Shown here piece by piece: positions 9,135 through 18,610 of a stretch of DNA of 45,240 nt. The notes below the pieces were generated by a model that saw nothing but the letters and a program-made list of their open reading frames with translations, was not told where the DNA came from and did not search any database. The DNA comes from Nitrospirota bacterium. GTDB taxonomy: Bacteria; Nitrospirota; UBA9217. How positions within the stretch are numbered: the stretch's first letter is position 1; every line of letters begins with the position of its first letter. The position numbers and the translations under genes are program-made. The DNA is taken from contig DATIZR010000030.1 in the NCBI GenBank assembly GCA_035516965.1, positions 1 through 45,240 of the forward strand, given 5' to 3'.

Positions 9135-9356
9135 ATGAAAGGAAAAACGAAGGGCAAGGTCGTCATCAACGGAGAATACTGCAAGGGTTGCGGGCTCTGC
9201 ACCACGGCATGCGCCAAAAAGCTGCTGAGGATCGGCGTGGAATTCAACAAGAACGGGTACTACACGGTCGAGTTCTGCGGCGGGGAAGACGATTGCACGG
9301 GCTGCGCGCTCTGCGCGGAGATGTGCCCCGATGTGGCCATCGAGGTGTGGAAGTAA
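9135..9356 (+). CDS. 2x[4Fe-4S] ferredoxin, 2-oxoacid oxidoreductase delta-type subunit
   Basis: A small electron carrier with two cysteine clusters, CKGCGLCTTAC and CTGCALCAEMCPD, each binding a [4Fe-4S] centre. The pattern, with VINGEYCKGCGLC near the N-terminus and 'PDVAIEVWK' at the end, is that of delta subunits of 2-oxoacid:ferredoxin oxidoreductases (VorD/KorD). Start uncertain: the ATG at 9135 gives a compact 73-residue protein, but a GTG at 9105 overlapping the recN stop is possible. The gene for the alpha subunit follows after 83 bp, so the two are probably one transcription unit. Confidence 0.85.
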   Translation: MKGKTKGKVVINGEYCKGCGLCTTACAKKLLRIGVEFNKNGYYTVEFCGGEDDCTGCALCAEMCPDVAIEVWK

Positions 9357-9439
9357 AAGAATCGTAAGGCATGAGGCGTAAGGAAGGACACCCCTCGAAC
9401 AGCTTCACGGGGACCGCCGGCGCCGGAGGAAGGTAAGCA

Positions 9440-10531
9440 ATGTCCAAGATTCTCATAACCGGCAACGAGGCGCTCGCCGAGGCGGCGGTGCGGGCCGGAT
9501 GCCGGCGTTATTTCGGCTACCCCATCACTCCGCAGAACGAGATCCCGGAGTACCTCGCCCGGCGCATGCCCGAGGTGGGCGGGACCTTCGTGCAGGCCGA
9601 GAGCGAGATCGCCGCGATCAATATGGTCTACGGCGCAGCGGCCGTGGGCGAGCGGGCGATGACCTCTTCGTCCAGTCCCGGCATCAGTCTGATGCAGGAG
9701 GCGCTGTCGTTCATGGCCGCGTCCGAGCTTCCCGCGGTGATCGTGAACATGCAGCGCGGCGGTCCGGGCCTTGGCAACATCTCACCCTCCCAGGCCGATT
9801 ATTTCCAGGCCGTGAAAGGCGGCGGCCACGGCGACTACAAGCTGCTCGTCTACGCGCCCTCCAACCTGCAGGAAATGGCGGACCTTACCGTGAAGGCCTT
9901 CGAGAAGGCCGATGAGTACCGCAATCCGGTGATGATCCTCGGAGACGGCGTCCTGGGCCAGATGATGGAGCCGGTGGAGCTGCCGGACATCCGGCCCGTG
10001 CAGACCGAGAAGCCCTGGGCGCTGTCCGGCGCGAAGGGCCGGCCCGGGAAGGTGATCCGGTCGCTCTTCATGCTGCCCGGGGAGGACGGGATGCTCGAGC
10101 AGCAGAATTATAAGATGAAGGCCAAGTACGACCGGATGAAAGAGCGCGAGGTGATGTGCGAAACGGTGATGCTCGACGACGCCGAGCTCGCGCTGGTGGC
10201 TTTCGGCACGGCGGCCCGCATCGCGAAGACGGCGGTCGGCCTTGCCCGCGCAGAAGGCATCCGGGTGGGGCTGATCAGGCCCGTTACGCTCTTCCCCTTC
10301 CCCGAGGAAATCATCGCCGGGGCCGCGGAGCGCATCGGTCGGTTCCTGGTGGTCGAGATGAACCTGGGGCAGATGGTGGAGGACGTCCGGCTGGCCGTGA
10401 ACGGCAGGGCCGGGGTCTCGTTCTTCGGAAGGCCCGGGGGAGCCCTGCTTGCCGTCGAGGACATCCTTGCCGCCATACGGAATGCCGGGCCCGGGGTGAG
10501 GACCCCGGCGCCAGCAGCGAAGAAAGGATGA
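9440..10531 (+). CDS. vorB: 2-oxoacid:ferredoxin oxidoreductase alpha subunit (VorB/KorA type)
   Basis: The subunit carrying the pyrimidine-binding half of the thiamine-diphosphate enzyme that oxidatively decarboxylates a 2-oxoacid to an acyl-CoA and reduces ferredoxin. Seen: GNEALAEAAVRAGCRRYFGYPITPQNE at the N-terminus, AESEIAAINMVYGAAAVGERAMTSSSSPG (the conserved Glu and SSPG loop), NMQRGGPGLGN, and a transketolase C-terminal domain from about residue 235. VorB-like features (VRAGC, MQRGGPGLGN) favour branched-chain 2-oxoacids, but 2-oxoglutarate is possible. Odd: the beta (TPP-binding) and gamma subunit genes that normally follow are absent; cysK starts three bases after the stop. Confidence 0.88.
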   Translation: MSKILITGNEALAEAAVRAGCRRYFGYPITPQNEIPEYLARRMPEVGGTFVQAESEIAAINMVYGAAAVGERAMTSSSSPGISLMQEALSFMAASELPAVIVNMQRGGPGLGNISPSQADYFQAVKGGGHGDYKLLVYAPSNLQEMADLTVKAFEKADEYRNPVMILGDGVLGQMMEPVELPDIRPVQTEKPWALSGAKGRPGKVIRSLFMLPGEDGMLEQQNYKMKAKYDRMKEREVMCETVMLDDAELALVAFGTAARIAKTAVGLARAEGIRVGLIRPVTLFPFPEEIIAGAAERIGRFLVVEMNLGQMVEDVRLAVNGRAGVSFFGRPGGALLAVEDILAAIRNAGPGVRTPAPAAKKG

Positions 10532-10534
10532 ACA

Positions 10535-11470
10535 ATGCCCAAGCCGAAGAATATCCTTGACCTTATCGGGAACACGCCGACACTGAAGATGAACAGGCTC
10601 GTGCCCGCAGGCTTTGCCGAGGTCTGGGCCAAGCTTGAGGGCCAGAACCCCGGCGGGAGCGTCAAGGACCGGCCCGCCCTCGCCATGATCGAGGACGCCG
10701 AGAAGGCCGGCAGGCTCAAGAAGGGCATGACCATCGTGGAGCCCACGAGCGGCAACACCGGCATCGGCCTCGCCCTGGTGGCCGCGGTCAAGGGATACCG
10801 TATCATCCTGACCATGCCCGAGTCCATGACCGTCGAACGCCGCAGGCTTCTGGAAGCATATGGAGCGGAGCTGGTCCTGACGCCGGCGGGCCAGGGGATG
10901 AAAGGCGCTGTCATGAAATGCGACGAGATCGTCGCGTCGGGCGGGCAATTTTACAAGCCCGACCAGTTCGGGAACCCCTCGAACCCGGCGGTCCATCGCA
11001 GGACCACGGCAAAGGAGATCCTTGCCTTCACGGGCGCGAAGAGGATCGACGCGTTCGTGGCCGGCATCGGCACGGGCGGCACGATCACGGGGGTCGGCGA
11101 GGTCCTGAGAAGGAAGTTCAAGAACATCAATATAATCGCCGTCGAGCCCGCGTCCTCGCCGCTCCTTTCCCGAGGACAGCCCGGCCCGCACACGATCCAG
11201 GGGCTCGGCCCGAACTTCGTACCGTCCATCCTGAACACGAAGATCTACGACGAGATCATCACCGTGACGAACGATGATGCGGCCGATATGACCGCCCGGC
11301 TTGCGCGCGAGGAGGGACTGCTTGTCGGCATATCCTCGGGAGCTGCCTGCTGGGCGGCAATGCAGGTCGCCGCGCGGCTCGGCAAGGGCAAACGCGTCGT
11401 AACCGTGTTCCCCGACGTGGGTGACCGGTACCTGACCACGGGCGTGTTCGACAGAAAGACAGGGGCATGA
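10535..11470 (+). CDS. cysK: Cysteine synthase A (O-acetylserine sulfhydrylase)
   Basis: A pyridoxal-phosphate enzyme that makes cysteine from O-acetylserine and sulfide. The PLP lysine is Lys44 in GSVKDRPA, the phosphate/substrate loop is PTSGNTGIGLA, and the second loop GIGTGGTITGVGEVL grips the PLP phosphate. The C-terminal GISSGAACWAA and VTVFPDVGDRYLTTG segments are standard. Length 311 residues, normal for CysK. An aaagga ribosome site precedes the ATG. It is three bases behind vorB and overlaps the next gene by four bases, so it is co-transcribed with both. Confidence 0.95.
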   Translation: MPKPKNILDLIGNTPTLKMNRLVPAGFAEVWAKLEGQNPGGSVKDRPALAMIEDAEKAGRLKKGMTIVEPTSGNTGIGLALVAAVKGYRIILTMPESMTVERRRLLEAYGAELVLTPAGQGMKGAVMKCDEIVASGGQFYKPDQFGNPSNPAVHRRTTAKEILAFTGAKRIDAFVAGIGTGGTITGVGEVLRRKFKNINIIAVEPASSPLLSRGQPGPHTIQGLGPNFVPSILNTKIYDEIITVTNDDAADMTARLAREEGLLVGISSGAACWAAMQVAARLGKGKRVVTVFPDVGDRYLTTGVFDRKTGA

Positions 11471-12060
11471 ATGCTCTTTTTCCGAGAGTGAAGAACATGC
11501 TCATCCGCCCCGGGCAGGAGTGGCAGGCGGTCAGGGACGAGGCAACAACGTATGACCGCATCCTGTTCCGCTATGTCGGCATCCTTGCAGTGATCCCCCC
11601 GGCGGCCGCCGTCACGGCACGGATGATCTTTGACGGCCCGGTGCCGAACGGCGCCCCCGGCTCCTCCCTGCTGTCCGCGGCACTCACGAACACGCTGTGG
11701 TACTGCATGTACGTCCTGAACGTTATGACGGCCGGTATGATCGTAACGGCGGTCATGGCGAGCCCCGGATCCCGGTGGGATGCGCTTCAAGGGTTCAAGA
11801 TCGCGGCATATTCATTCACCCCGCTTTTTATCGCCGGCTTCATTGCCGTTCTTCCCCGCATGGGCTGGATCATCGATGCGGCGATCCTCTACAGTGTCTA
11901 TCTTCTCTACCTGGGCATCAGGGAACTGGCGTCCCTCGGGAAGGGACGGGCCGCCTGGTATGCGCTCGGCTCATTTCTCTCGGCGGCGGTCATCGTCGGG
12001 GCGATGAACCTCCTGGAATATTATCTTGAATCCTTCGTCGTGAGCAAAATCGTCTCGTGA
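11467..12060 (+). CDS. Yip1-family integral membrane protein
   Basis: A 197-residue inner-membrane protein with about five hydrophobic helices. The N-terminus MNALFPRVKNMLIRPGQEWQAVRDE followed by the first helix (RILFRYVGILAVIPPAAAVTA) is typical of bacterial Yip1-domain proteins; their function is not known. The ATG overlaps the cysK stop (ATGA), showing translational coupling, and the cysteine desulfurase gene follows after 13 bases. Its place between two sulfur-amino-acid genes may be incidental. Confidence 0.8.
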   Translation: MNALFPRVKNMLIRPGQEWQAVRDEATTYDRILFRYVGILAVIPPAAAVTARMIFDGPVPNGAPGSSLLSAALTNTLWYCMYVLNVMTAGMIVTAVMASPGSRWDALQGFKIAAYSFTPLFIAGFIAVLPRMGWIIDAAILYSVYLLYLGIRELASLGKGRAAWYALGSFLSAAVIVGAMNLLEYYLESFVVSKIVS

Positions 12061-12073
12061 AGCGCGGAATCCC

Positions 12074-13195
12074 ATGAAACCCATCTATCTCGACTACAAC
12101 GCAAGCACTCCCGTCGATCCGCAGGTCCTCGACGAGATGCTGCCCTATCTCCGGGAACGGTTCGGCAACCCGTCGAGCAGCCATTCCTTCGGCGTCGCGA
12201 ACCGCGCGGCTATCGAGCAGGCGCGGGAGCGGCTGGCCCTCCTGCTCGGGTGCGGGGCCCCGGAGGTCATCTTCACGAGCGGCGCGACCGAGTCGAACAA
12301 CATGGTGATCAAGGGCGTTGCCAAGGCGGCGGGCAAGGGGAAGCATTTCATCACCTCGGCGATCGAGCACCCGGCGGTGCTTGAGCCCTGCCGCCATCTC
12401 GAACGCTTCGGGTACCGGGTGACCTATCTTCCGGTCGACCGGTTCGGGATGGTGGATCCCGTTGAGCTGGGAAAGGCCATCACCAAGGACACCGCGCTCG
12501 TCTCGATCATGCATTCGAACAACGAGGTCGGGACGATCCAGGATATTGCGGCCCTCGCGCGGGTCGCCTCGTCCCGGGGAGTGCTCTTCCACACCGACGC
12601 GGCCCAGAGCGCGGGCAAGGTCCGGGTCTCGGTGGAAGAGCTTGGCGTGGATTTCCTGACCGTGGCGGGCCACAAGTTCTATGCGCCGAAGGGGATCGGG
12701 GCCCTCTACATCAGGAACGGCCGGAAACTTCCCCCCCTGCTGAACGGAGCAGGACACGAGCGCGGCCTTCGTCCCGGGACCGAGAACACGGCCGCGATCG
12801 TCGGGCTCGGCGCGGCGGCCGTGATCGCCATGCCGATCCTTCAGGCCGAGGGGGCGCGTCTGGCAGGCCTGGGGACGCGGCTGTTCGAGGGCCTGCGGGC
12901 AGCGGGCCTCAGGGTGCATTTGAACGGACACCCGGAACATAAGCTTCCGAATACCTGGAACATCAGCTTTGGAGGCGCCAATGCCGTCTCGGTGATGGAG
13001 GCGCTTCCGGGAGTTGCCGTATCGCCGGGAGCCGCCTGCCACGGCGACCTCGTCGAGCCGTCGCACGTGCTGGCTGCGATGGGGACGGACCCGGAACTGG
13101 CGCGGGGGGCGATCCGCTTCAGCCTCGGGAGGGAGACCACGGAGGCGGAGATCGACGCGGTGGTCGAGAAGCTGAAGAGCGGACTGACTCGATAA
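12074..13195 (+). CDS. NifS/IscS-like cysteine desulfurase
   Basis: A PLP enzyme that removes sulfur from cysteine (or selenium from selenocysteine) and passes it on as a persulfide. The family start IYLDYNASTPVDP, FGNPSSSHSFG, the TSGATESNN loop, SAIEHPAVLEP, MHSNNEVGTIQD, HTDAAQSAGK and the PLP Lys201 in VAGHKFYAPKG are all present. The catalytic cysteine is Cys322 in SPGAACHGD rather than the SSGSACTS of housekeeping IscS; GAACH-type loops occur in the NifS branch. No IscU or IscR gene is next to it. With two selenoprotein genes in the window, supply of selenium to SelD is a possible extra role (inference). End of the cysK-Yip1-desulfurase run. Confidence 0.9.
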   Translation: MKPIYLDYNASTPVDPQVLDEMLPYLRERFGNPSSSHSFGVANRAAIEQARERLALLLGCGAPEVIFTSGATESNNMVIKGVAKAAGKGKHFITSAIEHPAVLEPCRHLERFGYRVTYLPVDRFGMVDPVELGKAITKDTALVSIMHSNNEVGTIQDIAALARVASSRGVLFHTDAAQSAGKVRVSVEELGVDFLTVAGHKFYAPKGIGALYIRNGRKLPPLLNGAGHERGLRPGTENTAAIVGLGAAAVIAMPILQAEGARLAGLGTRLFEGLRAAGLRVHLNGHPEHKLPNTWNISFGGANAVSVMEALPGVAVSPGAACHGDLVEPSHVLAAMGTDPELARGAIRFSLGRETTEAEIDAVVEKLKSGLTR

Positions 13196-13250
13196 ATTCC
13201 AGGCTCCCGAGAGCATACAAGCACCAGGCGCCAAAACACAGGTCAGACGC

Positions 13251-13280
13251 AGGTTGGGTAGAGCAAAGCGAAACCCGACA
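13251..13280. repeat. REP-like imperfect palindrome
   Basis: The stretch aggttgggta...gaaacccgaca pairs ttgggt with aaccc(g)a across a short agcaaagcg centre. It resembles the widespread 'gttgggtttcgc...acccaac' intergenic repeat. It lies in the 195-bp gap after the cysteine desulfurase, where no clear promoter or terminator was seen. Confidence 0.4.
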
Positions 13281-13390
13281 CACTGATTCAACGTGCAGGT
13301 CCTGTGGGCCGCTGGGAACCGCGCCCATCACCCGCTCGGTATACCTGAGGCCCATGCGTGACTCCGGATTTTGGAGTGTAAGGATGCCAG

Positions 13391-14776
<1,386 letters not shown>

Positions 14777-14910
14777 CAGGCTGTTGAGTTTTCGCCCTCC
14801 TTGCGAAAGGCCCCTCGCCTCCATTGCGAGCCGAAGGCGAAGGAATCTTGCTTTATGGCCGGGGAAAAGCTCCGCAATCCCGTTTTATTGAAAGATCACT
14901 CTTTTTTACC

Positions 14911-14938
14911 TTTGTCCGTGTTCATCCGCGGTATAAGT
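14911..14938. repeat. Copy of the 'gtccgtgttcatccgcgg' dispersed repeat
   Basis: cctttgtccgtgttcatccgcggtataa matches the repeat family clustered at 15801-16068. It lies in the leader of the ABC ATPase gene, 15-40 bases ahead of its ATG. Confidence 0.5.
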
Positions 14939-14952
14939 TTCCCGTTAGCTCT

Positions 14953-15792
14953 ATGATCGAGACCCGTAATCTCACAAGATACTTCGGCGCCGTAGGCGCG
15001 GTGCAGTCTGCCAGTTTCTCCGTCGGAAAAGGCGAGGTCTTCGGCCTGCTCGGCCCGAACGGAGCGGGCAAGACGACGACGATCCGGATGCTTACGACGC
15101 TCCTGGCGCCGACCTCCGGTTCGGCCGTGGTCGCGGGGAATGATGTGTCCGCCGATCCTCTGGGCGTCAAGCGTTCGATCGGCGTGGTGCCCCAGATGCT
15201 GAACCTCGACATCGACCTGACGTGCGCCGAGAACCTCGAGTACCACGGCAGGCTTCACCGGATGGACGCGGCGGACCGGCGTGCGCGATCCGAGGAGCTG
15301 CTGCGGTTTGTCGGGCTCTGGGAAAAGAAGGATACGCCGGTGGAGCACCTGTCGGGGGGCATGCGCAGGCGCCTGTTGATCGCGCGCGGGCTGATGCACC
15401 ATCCCGCGGTGGTCTTCATGGACGAACCGACCGTGGGGCTCGACCCGCAGGCCCGACGGCTGATCTGGGGCTTGATCGAATCGCTCAAGAAGAGCGGCAT
15501 CACGATCATGCTCACAACGCACTACATCGAGGAAGCAGACTTCCTCTGCGACCGGGTGGCCATCATGCGGGCCGGCAAGATCATGGCCCTCGGCGCCCCC
15601 GCGGACCTGAAGGCCCTGACGGGGAGGTATATCCTGGAATGCCTGGGAAGACACGACCTGCCGAGGCGTTTTTTCCACTCCCGCGAAGACGCGCTCGATT
15701 CCGGCAAGGACCTCGGCTGCAGCGTCGCGGTCCGCGACGTGACGCTGGAGGATGTGTTCATCGAGCTGACCGGGGAGAGGATCGAAGGGTAA
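14953..15792 (+). CDS. ABC-2 exporter ATP-binding protein
   Basis: The ATPase half of an ABC-2 type exporter (DrrA/NodI-like). The ATG at 14953 is chosen because the family sequence begins MIETRNLTRYFG; an in-frame extension upstream reads through a dispersed repeat. Walker A GPNGAGKT is at residues 34-41, the Q-loop in VVPQMLNLD, the signature LSGGMRRRLLIARGL, Walker B AVVFMDEPTVGLDP, and the switch histidine in MLTTHYIEEADFLCD. The permease gene at 16083 is on the same strand but separated by 290 bp of repeats. The substrate is unknown; drug or lipid efflux is usual for the family. Confidence 0.92.
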   Translation: MIETRNLTRYFGAVGAVQSASFSVGKGEVFGLLGPNGAGKTTTIRMLTTLLAPTSGSAVVAGNDVSADPLGVKRSIGVVPQMLNLDIDLTCAENLEYHGRLHRMDAADRRARSEELLRFVGLWEKKDTPVEHLSGGMRRRLLIARGLMHHPAVVFMDEPTVGLDPQARRLIWGLIESLKKSGITIMLTTHYIEEADFLCDRVAIMRAGKIMALGAPADLKALTGRYILECLGRHDLPRRFFHSREDALDSGKDLGCSVAVRDVTLEDVFIELTGERIEG

Positions 15793-15800
15793 TTATTATT

Positions 15801-16068
15801 AACCACAGATGAACACAGGTGAACACGGATACAGACGAAGGCAGTTACGATCACGAATGAACGGCAAGAACGAAAGAACAAAGCTTTGTCGTCCGTGTTT
15901 TTTCATGACTGACGCATGTTTCAACATCTGTGTTTACCGGTGGCCATCTGTGGTTTCATTATCATTTTCGTCCTATGTTTAACCGTGCTCACCCGTGGTT
16001 ATTAAAGGTTTCGCATCGGTTTCTTGCGGCGGGCTTTACCTGCGGTTATCCGTGTTCATCTGTGGTTC
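15801..16068. repeat. Cluster of 'cacagatgaacacgg' dispersed repeats between ABC genes
   Basis: At least four degenerate copies, in both orientations: 15801-15832 (accacagatgaacacagg...), 15925-15957 (acatctgtgtttaccgg...), 15980-16000 (accgtgctcacccgtgg) and 16041-16068 (gcggttatccgtgttcatc). The opposing copies can pair with each other. The cluster fills the 290-bp gap between the ATPase and permease genes; no gene is seen inside it. This word family recurs between genes in many environmental deltaproteobacterial and Nitrospirae genomes (general knowledge, not searched here). Confidence 0.65.
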
Positions 16069-16082
16069 GATAAAGGTTTATC

Positions 16083-16811
16083 ATGAACTTCTACCCCATC
16101 TTCTGGAAAGAAATAATGCTCGTCCGCAAGAAGCCCTGGCGCTTTCTGGCCTCGAGCCTGGTCATGCCGATCCTCTACCTCGTGACCTTCGGCTGGGGGC
16201 TCGGCCGGGGCATGAACGTCGGCAACGGACGGTATCTGGACTTCATCCTGCCCGGCATCCTCGCCCTCTCGGCCATGAACAACAGCTTCGGCCCGGTCTC
16301 CACATCGCTCAACATCAGCAAGCTCTACACCAAGACGCTCGAGGAGGTTCTCGTAGCGCCGCTCAGCCCCTGGGACATCGTGCTCGGCAGGACACTGACC
16401 GGCCTCGCCCGCGGCCTGTTCTCGGCGTTCATGCTGATGCTGGTCGGTCTTGCCTCCGGCGTGCGGATGCAGGTGACGCTGAACCTGTTCCTGGTCCTGG
16501 CGCTCACCGCGTTCTGTTTCGGCGCCGCCGGCGTTGCGGCAGCCATGCTCGCGCAGACCCATGAGGACATGGCCAACTTCAACAGCTTTTTCATCATCCC
16601 CATGTCGTTCCTGGCGGGCACCTTCTTTTCGCCCGACCGGCTGCCCGAGCCCTTTCAGAGCGCGGTCCTGGTCTATCCGCTCACGCACGCGAGCATGCTC
16701 CTGCGTGAACTCGCGTCAGGCAGGGAGCCGTCAGCGGCCTCGGTCCTCGTGCTGCTTGCCTATACCGTGCTGTTCTTCTGGCTTGCCGGCAGGCTGGTGA
16801 GGAGAGCGTGA
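16083..16811 (+). CDS. ABC-2 type transporter permease
   Basis: The membrane half of the exporter whose ATPase is at 14953. It has 242 residues and six hydrophobic segments. The N-terminus FYPIFWKEIMLVRKKPWRFLASSLVMPILYLVTFGWGLG (first helix) and the central TKTLEEVLVAPLSPWDIVLGRTLTGLARG are standard for ABC-2 permeases, as is the last-third SFFIIPMSFLAGTFFSPDRLPEP. Orientation and order match a DrrA-DrrB pair. Confidence 0.9.
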   Translation: MNFYPIFWKEIMLVRKKPWRFLASSLVMPILYLVTFGWGLGRGMNVGNGRYLDFILPGILALSAMNNSFGPVSTSLNISKLYTKTLEEVLVAPLSPWDIVLGRTLTGLARGLFSAFMLMLVGLASGVRMQVTLNLFLVLALTAFCFGAAGVAAAMLAQTHEDMANFNSFFIIPMSFLAGTFFSPDRLPEPFQSAVLVYPLTHASMLLRELASGREPSAASVLVLLAYTVLFFWLAGRLVRRA

Positions 16812-16879
16812 TGAGGACAAAAGAAATTTCAGGTTCATGCTGATGTGCCCTGCGAACTTCGGAGCTTGATGGAACTGCC

Positions 16880-17431
16880 ATGCCTTCAGCCTTCACGCAC
16901 ATATTCGTTGCAGAGATGCTCGGGAAGACGCGCTTCCCGCAAGAGCCGATGGCGCCGCGGTTCTGGGTCCTGACCGCCGTCTGTTCGATCCTTCCCGACG
17001 TGGACGTGGCCGGTTTTTATCTGGGCGTTAAATATGGGGACCTCTTCGGCCACCGGGGATTCTTTCATTCGCTCCTCTTCGCGCTGATCGTCGCCCTGCT
17101 GGTCGTCCTGTTCGCCTTTCCCGCGATCTCCCGGTTCTCCCGGCGGTGGTGGGCGCTGCTCGCCTTTTTCTTTGTCGTGACCGCCTCTCACGGATTACTC
17201 GACTCCATGACCGACAAGGGCATGGGCGTGGGGTTCTTCATCCCCTTCGACAACACCCGGTATTTCATGCTCTGGCGGCCGGTCGACGCCTCTCCCATGA
17301 GCATACCCCGATTCTTCGGCCACGCGGGGTTGCACGTCCTCTACAATGAGATAATCTGGATCTGGACCCCAATGATCGCGCTGTATGCGATCGTGCGGTT
17401 GTATCGGAGGGGACGAGAGCGGGCGATTTAG
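16880..17431 (+). CDS. YdjM-like membrane-bound metal-dependent hydrolase family protein
   Basis: A 183-residue membrane protein of the YdjM/DUF457 type. Seen: MPSAFTHIFVAEMLG (the conserved early His), SILPDVDVAGFYLGVKYGDLFGHRGFFHSLLFA (the D-x-D and GHRGFFHS metal-like motif), three or four transmembrane helices, and ASHGLLDSMTDKGMGVGFFIPFDNTRYF. The members carry conserved His and Asp residues that look like a metal site, but their substrate is not established; induction by DNA damage is known for E. coli YdjM. No operator of that kind is seen here. Confidence 0.87.
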   Translation: MPSAFTHIFVAEMLGKTRFPQEPMAPRFWVLTAVCSILPDVDVAGFYLGVKYGDLFGHRGFFHSLLFALIVALLVVLFAFPAISRFSRRWWALLAFFFVVTASHGLLDSMTDKGMGVGFFIPFDNTRYFMLWRPVDASPMSIPRFFGHAGLHVLYNEIIWIWTPMIALYAIVRLYRRGRERAI

Positions 17432-17635
17432 AATTCTGCTATTTTAAAACGTCCGTACGGTCACTCTGTTGAGTGGGGTGCTGCATCGACATTGTCCGGC
17501 CGGGAAAAACAACTCACGCTCTTCTTAGCATGCACAGACTCCATAATACCTCAAGCGGCTCCGGAGCCCCTCAGGGGAGGGGAACTCCGGCACGCCGCCC
17601 GCGTTCAGGCAATTCTTGCCGCGCGCATCTCCCGC

Positions 17636-18463
17636 TCAATAGCCGACGCTGTAGCCGCCTGCATTCCCGCCTGCGCTATTGCCCGCGCTCTCCATCTTGT
17701 GCATGAAGCTTCTGATCCGTTTTGCATTGGTCCCGATATCGCTCCCGCCGACGCGCGAAACCGAGCGGATATCGACCCTGCTCCCGCCGGGCAGCGCAGA
17801 TACGCGAACAATGACATCATCCTTGAACCCGAACCAGAAGGTCGTGGCAATTGCCTCGATCGTCCCGTCCCGTAAGTCGCTGCTCACGATCTGCCATCCC
17901 ATATCCCTTGCCGTTGCAAGAGATCGGTCAAAGGCGGACGCCGGCGGCATGGCAAGAACCAGCGGGTGGATATCGGGATACGCGGCAGTCTGCTTCATGG
18001 CGACCGATGGTCCTCCGTACTCCGCGGGATTTTCAGCGTTAGCCCTGAGCGGCATGATCGCATGGAATTCAGGCGGATTCACCATGTCCGTTGAAATGTC
18101 GTGGATCGCGGGCATCCGCTTTGCCGCCTGCATCCACGCTCCGGGAATTCCTGCCGTGATCAGGCCGATCACGATCCCAACGGATGCGACAAGATAGGCG
18201 TTTCGGTAGTGCTCATGTCTCGCCAGAAGGCCGCCGAGCAGTGATACCACCGCCGCCGCGAGGCCGATGACCGCTCCAATACGCAGAAGGGAGAAACCGG
18301 TCATGAAATACCACCAGCCCCAACGGTGGCCAAGGCCGGCAAGAACAGCTGTACCCGCCGCTCCCACGGCGAGCACCAGACCGGCCGGAGCGATATAGTG
18401 GACAAAAGTTGCGTGCTGAGCCAGTTCTGGCTCATGCTTCATGGTTTCCTGATGTGCGTTCAT
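17636..18463 (-). CDS. DUF1499-domain membrane protein
   Basis: A 275-residue protein on the minus strand. The first 115 residues hold three or four transmembrane helices (FVHYIAPAGLVLAVGAAGTA, FSLLRIGAVIGLAAAVVSLLGG, NAYLVASVGIVIGLITAG). The rest is a DUF1499 domain (IHDISTDMVNPPEFHAIMPLR, YPDIHPLVL, RSVSRVGGSDIGTNAKRIRSFM). The function of DUF1499 is unknown. A strong aaaggagg ribosome site precedes the ATG. Its promoter, overlapped by a perfect palindrome, is listed separately. The C-terminal tail is Gly/Ser-rich. Confidence 0.87.
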   Translation of the reverse strand: MNAHQETMKHEPELAQHATFVHYIAPAGLVLAVGAAGTAVLAGLGHRWGWWYFMTGFSLLRIGAVIGLAAAVVSLLGGLLARHEHYRNAYLVASVGIVIGLITAGIPGAWMQAAKRMPAIHDISTDMVNPPEFHAIMPLRANAENPAEYGGPSVAMKQTAAYPDIHPLVLAMPPASAFDRSLATARDMGWQIVSSDLRDGTIEAIATTFWFGFKDDVIVRVSALPGGSRVDIRSVSRVGGSDIGTNAKRIRSFMHKMESAGNSAGGNAGGYSVGY

Positions 18464-18564
18464 AGTAAACCTCCTTTCCTGATGCGCCCTCCCTCATTGC
18501 CCGGAGTTCTTTCGAACAAACCCTCAGGTTTTATGTCCTCGCCGGGCAGAGGGCTAAAAAAGCT

Positions 18565-18610
18565 CAATTTAATCTTGATTAAATTGTAGCACGGCTTCCG
18601 GAATCTCAAA
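18565..18610 (-). promoter_or_regulatory. Promoter of the DUF1499 gene with an operator-like palindrome
   Basis: On the minus strand a -10 hexamer TACAAT (18583-18588) lies 15-16 bases from TTGAGA/TTTGAG (18604-18610). A perfect inverted repeat, 10-base arms caatttaatc and gattaaattg (18565-18574 and 18577-18586) with a 2-base centre, covers the -10 box and the expected start site. This is the position where a repressor of the MarR, ArsR or TetR kind would bind. A second 8-bp inverted repeat (gcttccgg/ccggaagc, 18594-18601 and 18613-18620) overlaps the -35 box. Confidence 0.5.

Noticed and set aside
14824-14952. N-terminal extension of the ABC ATPase by 43 residues
   Set aside because: The extension translates a dispersed repeat; the family N-terminus begins at the ATG at 14953.
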